This document shows positions 25,018 to 33,432 of a DNA stretch of 64,000 bases, piece by piece. Location of the stretch: contig NZ_AUDS01000014.1 in NCBI RefSeq assembly GCF_000425585.1, positions 124,001-188,000 of the forward strand. The letters run 5' to 3'. The notes under the pieces were generated by a model that saw only the letters and a list, made by a program, of their open reading frames with translations, ran no database searches and was not told where the DNA came from. Numbering within the stretch: the stretch's first letter is position 1; each line of letters opens with the position of its first letter. The stretch comes from Terrimonas ferruginea DSM 30193. Its GTDB lineage: Bacteria; Bacteroidota; Bacteroidia; Chitinophagales; Chitinophagaceae. A program made the position numbers and the translations under genes.

Positions 25018-28005
25018 ATGAGATTTTCGATTGCCTTGCTTCTGCTAAACTGTTGGCTCCTGCAGCCCCTCCGCAGCCAGAATACCATTGGCCTGCCGGA
25101 AATATTGAACTATTCCAAACTTTCCTACCGGGCCGGCACCCAGAACTGGGACATCTGCCAGGACAAAAGCGGGCTGCTTTATTTTGCCAACAACGAAGGC
25201 CTGCTCAGTTTCGACGGCACTTACTGGAAAAATCACCCGCTTCCCAACAAAACCATCGTCCGCTCCATCGCTATCGGCACCGATGGCCGGTTATATGTAG
25301 GCGCGCAGGACGAGATCGGGTACTTTTCGCCGTCACCAACCGGCATCCTCACCTACCATTCGGTCAAAGACATGATCCCGCCGCAGCACCGGTCGTTCAC
25401 CGACGTGTGGGATATTGTTTGTTTTGAGGGAAAAGTATTCTTCCGGTCTAACGACCGTATTTTCATGCTGGCAGATAACCATATAACGGTTTATCCGTCC
25501 AATACCTGGTTGTTCCTGGGCGTGGGTCCGCAGGGGCCGATCGCGCAGGATGTAATAAAAGGTGTGATGCTGTTCCGCCAGGGCAGTTGGCAATCGCTTA
25601 TTCCGCGGGAAAACATGCCGCCGGGATTTCTGATCACCGCCGTGGTGGCCCTGCATCCCGATACGCTGTTACTCACCACCCTGAAACACGGAATCTTCCG
25701 GATGAGCCACGGCAAGCTGGAAAAAATGCAAACACCGGCACTCAGCCAGATCGCCGACTACCATATATATGGAGCAACACTGATCGATAAAAACTCCATC
25801 GCCCTGGCCACGACAACCCGCGGTTGCGTGATCATCGATCCGCAGGGACAAACCATCCAGCAATTTTCGCGGCAGGAAGGACTGCAGAATAACAACGTGC
25901 TGGCCATTTATGCTGACAAGCATAAAAACCTCTGGCTCGGGCTCGACAACGGCATCGACTTTATTGCTTACAACAGCGCCATCAAAAATATCTTTCCTGA
26001 CAAATCCAACGAAAGCGCGGGTTACTCGGCCATCATCCACCAGGCGCATCTCTATCTCGCTACCACTAACGGACTGTACTCGGTGCCACTGGAAGAACGA
26101 CAGGATCTGAGTTTTGTAAAAGGCAACTTTCAACAAGTGACCAATGGCCGGGGGCAGGCATGGAATCTGTCAACCGTAAACGGACAGCTGTTAATGGGTC
26201 ACCACGAAGGTGCGTATGTGATCAATGGCGATCAGGCAAAACCACTTGACAACAGCGGAGGCTTCTGGACATTTCAACCGCTTAATTCCGTATCTCCCAG
26301 TGATCTGATGGTGGCCGGCACCTACCAGGGCATTCGTTTTTTTACCTATAAAAATGGAAAATTTGTTCACGACGGTGCGCAGGCCACTTTTGAATCGTCG
26401 CGGTTCGTGGCGGTCGATCACCAGGATGTATGGGTATCGCATCCGTATAAAGGCGTTTACCGCGTAAAATACAACGACGGCAAACCAACCGTTCAATCCT
26501 ACGCAGAGAAATTCCGTCATGGTTTAAGTAGCAACGGCAACTATATCTTCCGCATACGCAACCGCATAGTAGTGACAACGGAAAATGGCATCTATGAATA
26601 CGATGCGGCAACGGACAGCTTTTTACCATCGGCTTACTTCCGGCAGATCTTCGGCGATCTCATTATCCGTTACCTGCGCGAAGACATGCAGGGAAACGTA
26701 TGGTTTGTATATGATAAAAGTTTAGGCGTGGCCGACTTTTCCGGCGCCAAGCCACGCATCATTTATATTCCGGAACTCAACCGCAAACTCGTAAGTGGAT
26801 TTGAGCAGGTATATCCTGTGGATGAGCACAATATTTTTGTAGGCGCGGAGAAAGGATATTTCCATATCAACTACGCCAAATACAAACAACATCACCCCGT
26901 ATTGCAGGTGCACCTGCGCGAAGTAAAAGCGCTGGGCAAAACAGACACCTTGTTATTCGGCGGTTACTTCCGCGATGTGAGCCAGGACCAGACACAACAG
27001 CAAACGCCATCGATCAACTACAACTCGAACAGCCTGCATTTTACTTTTAGCGCACCGTTATATGAACAACAAACGAATATCGAGTACAGTTATTACCTGA
27101 AAGGATACGATAAGAAATGGTCTGAATGGAGTGAGAAAACGGAAAAAGAATATGCCTATCTCCCACCGGGCACTTACAACTTTCAACTGAGGGCACGCAA
27201 CAACCTGGGCAATGAATCGGTTGTATACAGTTACTGTTTTTATGTACTGCCGCCGTGGTATCGCAGCTGGTGGGCCTATACGCTTTATGGATGTTTGGTA
27301 CTGATGGGTGCTTATCTCGTTTATCGCTGGCAAAAAAGAAAATTCCAGCGCCAGCGTACGCAATATGAAACCGAGCAAAGACGTCTTCGCTACCTGCATG
27401 AACTGGAAGTAGCGCAATACGAAGAAGAACAAAAGCGTCAGCAATACCTGCACCAGTTGGAACTGGAGAAAAATGAGAAAGAAATCATCCGGCTGAAAAA
27501 TGAAAAACTGGAAGCGGAGATCGCCTTTCAAAATAAAGAAATGGCAAGTACTACCATGCACCTGGTGAAGAAAGGAGAACTGCTGACGAAGATGAAAGAC
27601 GAACTGCAAAAAGTGACGCGCAGTACCGATGATGAAAAATCGCTCGATGTATTTCGCCGCATGATCAAAACGCTGGGCAACGAAGATAAAATGGATAAAG
27701 ACTGGGAACACTTTACCATTCACTTCGACAAGGTGCACAATGATTTTTTCATTGCATTGAAAGCAAAGCATCCCAACCTTACGGCCAATGAACTGAAGCT
27801 CTGTGCGTATCTCCGGATGAACCTCAGCACCAAGGAAATTGCGCAGCTCATGAACATCTCGGGGCGTGGTGTGGAAATCAGCCGTTACCGGCTGCGGAAA
27901 AAACTGCAAATCCCGACGGAAACAAACTTATTTACCTATTTCCTTGATTTCCATTCCAATACTAAAGACTCGCCTGTGGCTCCTGCACCGGACAGCCGAG
28001 TGTAA
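25018..28005 (+). CDS. membrane-spanning Y_Y_Y / LuxR-type PUL regulator
   Basis: I chose ATG 25018, which gives the signal peptide MRFSIALLLLNCWLLQPLRS; the frame could extend 14 residues upstream. About 995 residues. A periplasmic beta-propeller sensor (about 25-650) contains Reg_prop-like units such as KHKNLWLGLDNGIDF. A Y_Y_Y domain follows (IEYSYYLKGYDKKWSEW...YLPPGTYNFQLRARN). One membrane span lies near 752-772, then a coiled coil rich in Glu/Lys/Gln. The C-terminal LuxR-type HTH (TANELKLCAYLRMNLSTKEIAQLM) is near 922-966. There is no histidine kinase or receiver domain, so it is a one-component sensor binding DNA from the membrane. Divergent from SusC; likely activates the PUL. Confidence 0.92.
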   Translation: MRFSIALLLLNCWLLQPLRSQNTIGLPEILNYSKLSYRAGTQNWDICQDKSGLLYFANNEGLLSFDGTYWKNHPLPNKTIVRSIAIGTDGRLYVGAQDEIGYFSPSPTGILTYHSVKDMIPPQHRSFTDVWDIVCFEGKVFFRSNDRIFMLADNHITVYPSNTWLFLGVGPQGPIAQDVIKGVMLFRQGSWQSLIPRENMPPGFLITAVVALHPDTLLLTTLKHGIFRMSHGKLEKMQTPALSQIADYHIYGATLIDKNSIALATTTRGCVIIDPQGQTIQQFSRQEGLQNNNVLAIYADKHKNLWLGLDNGIDFIAYNSAIKNIFPDKSNESAGYSAIIHQAHLYLATTNGLYSVPLEERQDLSFVKGNFQQVTNGRGQAWNLSTVNGQLLMGHHEGAYVINGDQAKPLDNSGGFWTFQPLNSVSPSDLMVAGTYQGIRFFTYKNGKFVHDGAQATFESSRFVAVDHQDVWVSHPYKGVYRVKYNDGKPTVQSYAEKFRHGLSSNGNYIFRIRNRIVVTTENGIYEYDAATDSFLPSAYFRQIFGDLIIRYLREDMQGNVWFVYDKSLGVADFSGAKPRIIYIPELNRKLVSGFEQVYPVDEHNIFVGAEKGYFHINYAKYKQHHPVLQVHLREVKALGKTDTLLFGGYFRDVSQDQTQQQTPSINYNSNSLHFTFSAPLYEQQTNIEYSYYLKGYDKKWSEWSEKTEKEYAYLPPGTYNFQLRARNNLGNESVVYSYCFYVLPPWYRSWWAYTLYGCLVLMGAYLVYRWQKRKFQRQRTQYETEQRRLRYLHELEVAQYEEEQKRQQYLHQLELEKNEKEIIRLKNEKLEAEIAFQNKEMASTTMHLVKKGELLTKMKDELQKVTRSTDDEKSLDVFRRMIKTLGNEDKMDKDWEHFTIHFDKVHNDFFIALKAKHPNLTANELKLCAYLRMNLSTKEIAQLMNISGRGVEISRYRLRKKLQIPTETNLFTYFLDFHSNTKDSPVAPAPDSRV

Positions 28006-28014
28006 AAAGTTTTA

Positions 28015-28022
28015 TACTTTTG
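28015..28022 (+). promoter_or_regulatory. -7 promoter element of clpS
   Basis: TACTTTTG matches TAnnTTTG and ends only 4 nt before the clpS ATG (28027), so the mRNA may be leaderless. No matching -33 TTG is seen. Confidence 0.45.
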
Positions 28023-28026
28023 CAAT

Positions 28027-28326
28027 ATGGCTTTGCAACATGATTTTGATACGCGGGAAGATGTAGCAACCGCGGAGATGACCGAAACGCAGGACCCCTG
28101 CAGCCTGATTGTGTGGAACGATGAGGTCAATACATTTGAATGGGTGATTGAAACCCTGGTGGAAGTATGCGGCCATAGCCAGGAACAAGCCGAACAATGT
28201 TCCTATATCATCCACTTCCAGGGTAAATATGCCGTGAAGCAGGGAAGTTATGATGAACTTAAACCTTTATGCGACGCCATTACCGAACGGGGCATCGGTG
28301 CTACCGTTGAAGTAATTGCCGGTTGA
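28027..28326 (+). CDS. clpS: ATP-dependent Clp protease adaptor ClpS
   Basis: 99 residues. The conserved ClpS core SLIVWNDEVNTFEWVIETL holds the N-end-rule ligand pocket (ND of the NDE/NDD motif), followed by the helix QEQAEQCSYIIHFQGK and the KQGSYDEL region. The protein passes substrates with destabilising N-terminal residues (Leu, Phe, Trp, Tyr) to ClpA/ClpC. The gene for the matching aminoacyl-transferase (aat) begins 15 nt downstream, so recognition and tagging are probably made from one transcript. Confidence 0.95.
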   Translation: MALQHDFDTREDVATAEMTETQDPCSLIVWNDEVNTFEWVIETLVEVCGHSQEQAEQCSYIIHFQGKYAVKQGSYDELKPLCDAITERGIGATVEVIAG

Positions 28327-28341
28327 ATCAAGCAGTAAACC

Positions 28342-28989
28342 GTGCCCGTCTTCTCCCTTGACGATACGCTGAACTTTCCCCATCCTGCGCTGGCAGAAGA
28401 AGATGGCTTATTGGCCGTTGGCGGCGATCTTTCGCCTGAACGGTTGCTGGCTGCTTACCGCCTGGGCATCTTTCCGTGGTACAACGAAGACGAACCTGTG
28501 CTGTGGTGGAGCCCGGATCCACGTTTTGTTTTGTTTCCTTCGGAATTAAAACTGAGTAAATCGGTACGTCCCTTACTCAACAAAAATGCCTTTCGTTTTA
28601 CCGTAAACAAAGCGTTTGCGGAAGTGATCGCACACTGCCGCGAGGTACCGCGTGCGGGACAGGAAGGCACCTGGATTTCACCGGAAGTGGAAAATGCTTA
28701 CACGGAATTGCACCGCCGTGGTTATGCGCATAGTGCAGAAGTATGGGAAAATGATAAGTTGATCGGCGGGCTTTACGGCATCCGTATCGGTACTGTTTTT
28801 TTCGGGGAAAGTATGTTCAGCCTGCGCAGCAATGCATCACGTTATGCCTTTGCAAAGTATGCACAGCTTTTGCAAAAGGATGGCGTGGAACTGATCGATT
28901 GCCAGGTGTATACCGCTTATCTTGAAAGCATGGGGGCGAGGATGATTGAAGGGAAGGAATTTAGAAATCATTTAGGCCTGAAGGCCTAA
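28342..28989 (+). CDS. aat: leucyl/phenylalanyl-tRNA--protein transferase
   Basis: 215 residues, starting with GTG at 28342. It adds Leu or Phe from aminoacyl-tRNA to proteins with N-terminal Lys/Arg, creating ClpS degrons. Family motifs seen: FPHPALAEEDGLLAVGGDL, LAAYRLGIFPWY and LWWSPDPRFVL at the N-terminus; HCREVPRAGQEGTWI; the GNAT-like core SAEVWENDKLIGGLYGI; and FFGESMFSLRSNASRYAF. Length is normal. Operon with clpS. Confidence 0.96.
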   Translation: MPVFSLDDTLNFPHPALAEEDGLLAVGGDLSPERLLAAYRLGIFPWYNEDEPVLWWSPDPRFVLFPSELKLSKSVRPLLNKNAFRFTVNKAFAEVIAHCREVPRAGQEGTWISPEVENAYTELHRRGYAHSAEVWENDKLIGGLYGIRIGTVFFGESMFSLRSNASRYAFAKYAQLLQKDGVELIDCQVYTAYLESMGARMIEGKEFRNHLGLKA

Positions 28990-29104
28990 ATGATTTCAAT
29001 GTGGAAATGTGCCCGCGCTTCGCGCGGGTCCGTGTGCAGATGAGAAGACCGCTTCGGGAACCTCTGCGCTTATTCATTTTCACATTTACACATTTACACA
29101 TTTT
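28990..29104. repeat. period-8 inverted repeat with GC hairpin
   Basis: Left arm AATGTGGAAATGTG (about 28998-29011), a perfect hairpin CCCGCGC-TTC-GCGCGGG and a right arm of CACATTTA units (29078-29104) form an inverted repeat between convergent genes. The structure matches 8029-8180. Its last unit supplies the TGA stop of the esterase gene. Confidence 0.75.
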
Positions 29105-29836
29105 TCAAAATCTTGTTCCCAGGTAATGCGGCAACATGGCCCGCCAGGTAGGCCAGTCGTGCGGATAACCGGGTCCCCAGTTGTCCAGTTCATACCCGAT
29201 GCCCTTGTCATATAAGATGCGGGCAAAACGTCCGGCGGCATCAGGATCTTCATGTGCACCTGCACCGGTAAGAATATGAATGTGGCCGCTGCGGCGGATT
29301 TGTTCGAGTATGTTGTGATCCGACAGTTGGGGAATATAATGTTGCGGGCTGTTGAAATAAACATTATCGTCGTAATGCCCTTTGGTGTACTCGGTAAGGT
29401 CATACACACCGCTCATGGCTATAACACCATTGATGAGATCAGGGCGTTTGAGGAATAAATTCATGCTATGCAAAGCACCGAAAGAAGCACCTGAAACAAC
29501 GATGGGTGTTTCCCAACTGGTGCTGTTACGGATAAACGGTATTACTTCATTGTACACATAATCGTTCCACTGCTGATGGCGGACTGATTTCTGCCAGGGA
29601 TCCATATTGTTGTTCAGCCAGCTTTCGTTGTTGATGCTGTCAATCGAGAATACTTTTATTTTACCTCCATCAATAAAGGGTGCCAGTGCGTCGATCAGTT
29701 GGAAACGTTCGTATTCCAGGTAATCGGCAGCAGCCGTAGGTACGAGCAAAAGGGCAAAACCGTAATCGCCGTAAGTGGCAATGGGCATTTCTTTTCCGAG
29801 CGAAGGACTATACCATGATGTGATGGATCTGTTCAT
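29105..29836 (-). CDS. alpha/beta-hydrolase esterase (esterase D-like)
   Basis: I chose ATG 29836 (MNRSITSWYSPSLG), which starts at the conserved N-terminal strand; upstream codons to 29884 are repeat-like. 243 residues, cytosolic. Nucleophile elbow GASFGA (GxSxG), acid and base expected in the C-terminal part (GAHEDPDA and GYPHDWPTW, with His in the latter). It belongs with the putative esterase/S-formylglutathione hydrolase-like group; substrate unknown. Its stop codon TGA is formed by the adjoining ACATTTTTC repeat. Confidence 0.85.
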   Translation of the reverse strand: MNRSITSWYSPSLGKEMPIATYGDYGFALLLVPTAAADYLEYERFQLIDALAPFIDGGKIKVFSIDSINNESWLNNNMDPWQKSVRHQQWNDYVYNEVIPFIRNSTSWETPIVVSGASFGALHSMNLFLKRPDLINGVIAMSGVYDLTEYTKGHYDDNVYFNSPQHYIPQLSDHNILEQIRRSGHIHILTGAGAHEDPDAAGRFARILYDKGIGYELDNWGPGYPHDWPTWRAMLPHYLGTRF

Positions 29837-29871
29837 GCGGGTTATTTGAAGCTTCAATATATCAAGTTTTA

Positions 29872-30035
29872 AGGTAAAAGGCAAAAGGTGTAAGGTGAAA
29901 GGTGTAAGGCTTAAGGGGTAAGGTTATTGATTTTTGGTTGTGGTGCTTACCTGCCCCTTTACCATTCACTAATTGACGATTGACTCCCGAGACTTCGGGA
30001 TGACGATTCACCATTCACGGGTGAAAAAACGGTTC
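29872..30035. repeat. heptad repeats with CCCGAGACTTCGGG hairpin
   Basis: First a run of 7-nt words ending in AAG (GTAAAAG, GCAAAAG, GTGTAAG, GTGAAAG, GTGTAAG, GCTTAAG, GGGTAAG). Further on come NATTSAC words with the hairpin CCCGA-GACT-TCGGG in the same phase (GATTGAC, TCCCGAG, ACTTCGG, GATGACG, ATTCACC). The rest of the gap to 30300 holds a candidate promoter and no gene. Confidence 0.8.
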
Positions 30036-30135
30036 CACCTCCGGGAAAAAACCCACGAATAGATCAAATTTTTTTATAAATAACACTAAAAACGCCTAAT
30101 TGGTCATATTCTTTGCAATTATCAACTGTTCCCAC

Positions 30136-30166
30136 TTGGTATTTTCACGTACGATTTCTACTTTAG
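30136..30166 (+). promoter_or_regulatory. candidate promoter of the receiver-domain gene
   Basis: TTG (30136-30138), a 20-nt spacer and TACTTTAG (30159-30166), one mismatch from TAnnTTTG. It would give a leader of about 130 nt before the ATG at 30301. Confidence 0.35.
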
Positions 30167-30300
30167 CGCGACCGTATTTTTACTAGGATCAGCCCTCCGC
30201 CACCAAACCTCCAGCAGCTGTCCCTATATCCCCCGAAAATCCACCTTGGGAACTATTATGTTCCGTTTAATAAAACACGGCCAAAGCCGTCGCACCCGTT

Positions 30301-30747
30301 ATGACTAAAACCGAACCCATCCGGATCATACTGGTTGATGACCATGATCTGACCAGGAATTCACTACACCAATTGCTCGGCAACGACCGCCGCTTCCATA
30401 TTGTAGCACAGTGCGACAATGGTATGGACGCCATTCACCAGGCCGATCAACTCGAACATGATATTATTCTCATGGACATCAATATGAGTCCGGTCAACGG
30501 ATTTCAGGCCACCAAACGTATCATCGGAAATTCGCCGGGAGCCCGTATCATCGGCTTCTCCGCCCACAACCACCCGCGATACGCCACCACCCTTTTCTCC
30601 CTCGGCGCCCGCGGATTCGTAACCAAAACATCGCCCTTCCTGGAACTGATCAACGCCATCCTGCAGGTACACAAAGGCGAACAATACCTCTGTGAAGAAG
30701 TGCGCAACAACCCCAGCTTCCGCGACCGCGACATACCCGTGAAATAA
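30301..30747 (+). CDS. stand-alone response regulator receiver protein
   Basis: 148 residues: one CheY-like receiver domain and a short tail. Visible: the acidic pair D13-D14 (ILVDDHD), phospho-acceptor D59 (ILMDINMSPVNGF), Ser in IGFSAH and Lys in FVTKTS (K109). Sequence is closest to NarL/LuxR-type receivers, but the protein stops where the HTH should start, with no sign of a frameshift in the following DNA. It may act by protein contact or titrate a kinase. No histidine kinase is next to it. Confidence 0.88.
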   Translation: MTKTEPIRIILVDDHDLTRNSLHQLLGNDRRFHIVAQCDNGMDAIHQADQLEHDIILMDINMSPVNGFQATKRIIGNSPGARIIGFSAHNHPRYATTLFSLGARGFVTKTSPFLELINAILQVHKGEQYLCEEVRNNPSFRDRDIPVK

Positions 30748-30771
30748 TCGGCCGCTGCGCGAAAATTAAAC

Positions 30772-30802
30772 TTGATGCACGCCGGAAAAGCTGGTAATTT
30801 TG
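30772..30802 (+). promoter_or_regulatory. promoter of valS
   Basis: TTG (30772-30774), 20-nt spacer, TAATTTTG (30795-30802). It ends 7 nt before the valS ATG, so the transcript has little or no leader. Confidence 0.6.
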
Positions 30803-30809
30803 CCGCCTT

Positions 30810-33428
30810 ATGGAATTGAGCAAAAATTTTGAACCCGGCCAGATCGAGCAAAAATGGACCGGTCAATGGCAGCAAAAAGGCTATTTCAACAGCAAACCGG
30901 ATGACCGTCCCGCGTTTACCGTGGTCATTCCCCCGCCGAACGTCACAGGCGTGCTGCACATGGGCCATACACTCAATGAAACCGTACAGGATATTCTTGT
31001 CCGTAAAGCCCGCATGAGCGGCTTCAATGCCTGCTGGGTACCCGGCAGCGATCACGCCTCCATTGCCACTGAAGCCAAAGTGGTTCAAATGCTCCGCGAT
31101 AAAGGCATCGACAAAAACACCCTTTCCCGCGAAGAATTCCTGACCTATGCTTTTGAATGGAAGGAAAAATATGGCGGCATCATCTACAACCAGATCGAAA
31201 GACTCGGTTGCAGTGTCGACTGGAACCGCGTAACCTTTACCATGGACAGCGATTATTACAAAGCTGTTATCAAAGTATTCGTTGACCTGTACAAAAAAGA
31301 CCTGATCTATCGCGGCGCACGCATGATCAACTGGGACCCTGCGGCCAAAACAGCCCTCAGCGATGAAGAAGTCGAGTACAAAGAAGTACAGGGTAAACTT
31401 TACCATGTTAAATATGTATTGTCCGATGACAACGGACAACCTACCACGGAGTCCATCACCATCGCCACCCAACGCCCCGAGACTATCATGGGTGATACGG
31501 CAGTATGCGTGAACCCGACCGATGAACGCTATACGCACCTCAAAGGCCGCAAGATCCTCGTGCCCCTGATCAACCGCGCCATACCGCTGATCTTCGACGA
31601 ATACGTGGACAAAGAATTTGGTACCGGCGCATTGAAAGTCACACCGGCACACGATATCAACGACTACAACCTCGGCCTCAAACACAACCTGCCCGTAATC
31701 GATACCCTCAACGAAGACGGCACACTCAGCGAAGCCGCCGAAATCTTCGTGGGAACGGATCGCTTTGCGGCACGCAAAAAAGTAATTGAACAACTGGCCG
31801 CTGAAGGGTTGCTGGTGAAAGAAGAAGAATATACGACACGCGTAGGCTACTCACAACGCAGCAATGCCGTGGTGGAACCGCGCATCTCCACGCAATGGTT
31901 TGTACGGATGAAAGACCTCGCCGAACCCGCTTTGAAAGAAGTGACCGAAGGCCGCATCCGCATTCACCCCGGCGATAAATTCCTGGCTACCTACCGCTAC
32001 TGGCTCGAGAATGTAAAAGACTGGTGCATCAGCCGGCAGCTCTGGTGGGGACAACAAATCCCTGCCTGGTACGACGAAGCAGGTAACTGCTACGTTGGCG
32101 AAACCCTCGAAGAGGTGCAGGCAAAATATCCGGAAACCGCCGGTCAGTCGCTCAGCCGCGACGTCGATGTGCTCGATACCTGGTTCTCTTCCTGGCTATG
32201 GCCAATCGAAGTATTCAAAGGCATTACCAAACCCGGCAATCCGGAAATCAATTATTACTACCCGACCTCCGTACTCGTAACGGGACAGGACATCATTTTC
32301 TTCTGGGTGGCCCGCATGATCATGGCCGGTATGGAATACCAGCACGAGAAACCATTCAGCGATGTTTACTTCACGGGCATGGTTCGCGATAAGCAGGGCC
32401 GCAAGATGAGTAAACAATTGGGCAACTCCCCCGACCTGCTGCACCTGATCGATACTTATGGTGCTGATGCCGTACGTTTCGGTATCATGATCTCCTCGCC
32501 CGCCGGCAACGACCTGCTGTTCGACGAAAGCAGTTGCGACCAGGGTAAATTTTTCAATAATAAAATCTGGAACGCGCTCAAACTGGTGAAAGGCTGGGAA
32601 TCGCGCATCGGCGAAACCCCTGCAGCCGGCAACGATTTTGCCGCTGAATGGTTCCAGAACCGCCTCAATGAAGCACGCGAAGAAGTAGAACGCCTCTATC
32701 GCGAGTTCCGGTTGAGTGAAGCATTAAAAACGATCTATTCACTTATTTGGGACGATTACTGCAGTTGGTACCTCGAATGGGCAAAACCCGGTTTCGAACA
32801 GCCAATCAGTGCCGATGTATATAAAAAAGCGGTTTACTTTTTCGAAGAACTGATGCAATTGCTGCACCCGTTCATGCCGTTCCTTACCGAAGAAATTTAT
32901 CACCTGCTGCAAGACCGCGAAGACGATCTGTGCGTGCGTCAGTTTACGGCTTTGCAACCGGCCAACGAAAAAATACTGCAAAGCGGCGCCCTGCTGAAAG
33001 AAACCATTTCAGCTATCCGGGATGCGCGTACGAAAGCACAACTCAAACAACGGGATGCGATCGTTTTATCAATCCAGACGGCTCAGCAAACTACTTACGA
33101 GGAAATACAACACCTGCTGGCCAAGCAAGTGAATGCGACTGAAGTACATTTTGTCCATGCGGCTGTACCCGACTGTATCAACGTAGTGGTACAGAAAGAC
33201 CGTTTCTTCCTCGCCACCGAGAAAGAACTTGACACTACTTCACAAAAAGAACAATTGCTGAAAGATCTCGAGTACTACCGCGGCTTTCTCGGATCAGTAG
33301 AGAAAAAACTCAGCAACGAAAAATTTGTTCAGAACGCGAAGCCCGAAGTGGTAGCGATGGAACAAAAGAAAAAAGCCGATGCCGAAGAAAAGATCATCGC
33401 CATCGAAGAAAGCCTGAAAACGTTGTGA
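30810..33428 (+). CDS. valS: valyl-tRNA synthetase
   Basis: 872 residues, class I synthetase charging tRNA-Val. HIGH-type motif HMGH (50-53, in PPPNVTGVLHMGHTL). The CP1 editing domain includes TQRPETIMGDTAVCV and GTGALKVTPAHDINDYN. KMSKQ is at 532-536. The C-terminal anticodon-binding helical domain ends in a Lys/Glu coiled-coil arm, as in other ValRS. It ends 4 nt from the convergent gene at 33433. Confidence 0.98.
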   Translation: MELSKNFEPGQIEQKWTGQWQQKGYFNSKPDDRPAFTVVIPPPNVTGVLHMGHTLNETVQDILVRKARMSGFNACWVPGSDHASIATEAKVVQMLRDKGIDKNTLSREEFLTYAFEWKEKYGGIIYNQIERLGCSVDWNRVTFTMDSDYYKAVIKVFVDLYKKDLIYRGARMINWDPAAKTALSDEEVEYKEVQGKLYHVKYVLSDDNGQPTTESITIATQRPETIMGDTAVCVNPTDERYTHLKGRKILVPLINRAIPLIFDEYVDKEFGTGALKVTPAHDINDYNLGLKHNLPVIDTLNEDGTLSEAAEIFVGTDRFAARKKVIEQLAAEGLLVKEEEYTTRVGYSQRSNAVVEPRISTQWFVRMKDLAEPALKEVTEGRIRIHPGDKFLATYRYWLENVKDWCISRQLWWGQQIPAWYDEAGNCYVGETLEEVQAKYPETAGQSLSRDVDVLDTWFSSWLWPIEVFKGITKPGNPEINYYYPTSVLVTGQDIIFFWVARMIMAGMEYQHEKPFSDVYFTGMVRDKQGRKMSKQLGNSPDLLHLIDTYGADAVRFGIMISSPAGNDLLFDESSCDQGKFFNNKIWNALKLVKGWESRIGETPAAGNDFAAEWFQNRLNEAREEVERLYREFRLSEALKTIYSLIWDDYCSWYLEWAKPGFEQPISADVYKKAVYFFEELMQLLHPFMPFLTEEIYHLLQDREDDLCVRQFTALQPANEKILQSGALLKETISAIRDARTKAQLKQRDAIVLSIQTAQQTTYEEIQHLLAKQVNATEVHFVHAAVPDCINVVVQKDRFFLATEKELDTTSQKEQLLKDLEYYRGFLGSVEKKLSNEKFVQNAKPEVVAMEQKKKADAEEKIIAIEESLKTL

Positions 33429-33432
33429 TCCG

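Noticed and set aside
30504-31793. 429-codon frame antisense to the receiver gene and valS
   Set aside because: valS is certain on the other strand, and the antisense frame reflects codon bias; its composition is not protein-like.
14696-33428. Functional link between tRNA-Val and valS, such as T-box control
   Set aside because: They are 16 kb apart; the valS leader is about 7 nt from the -7 box and cannot hold a T-box.
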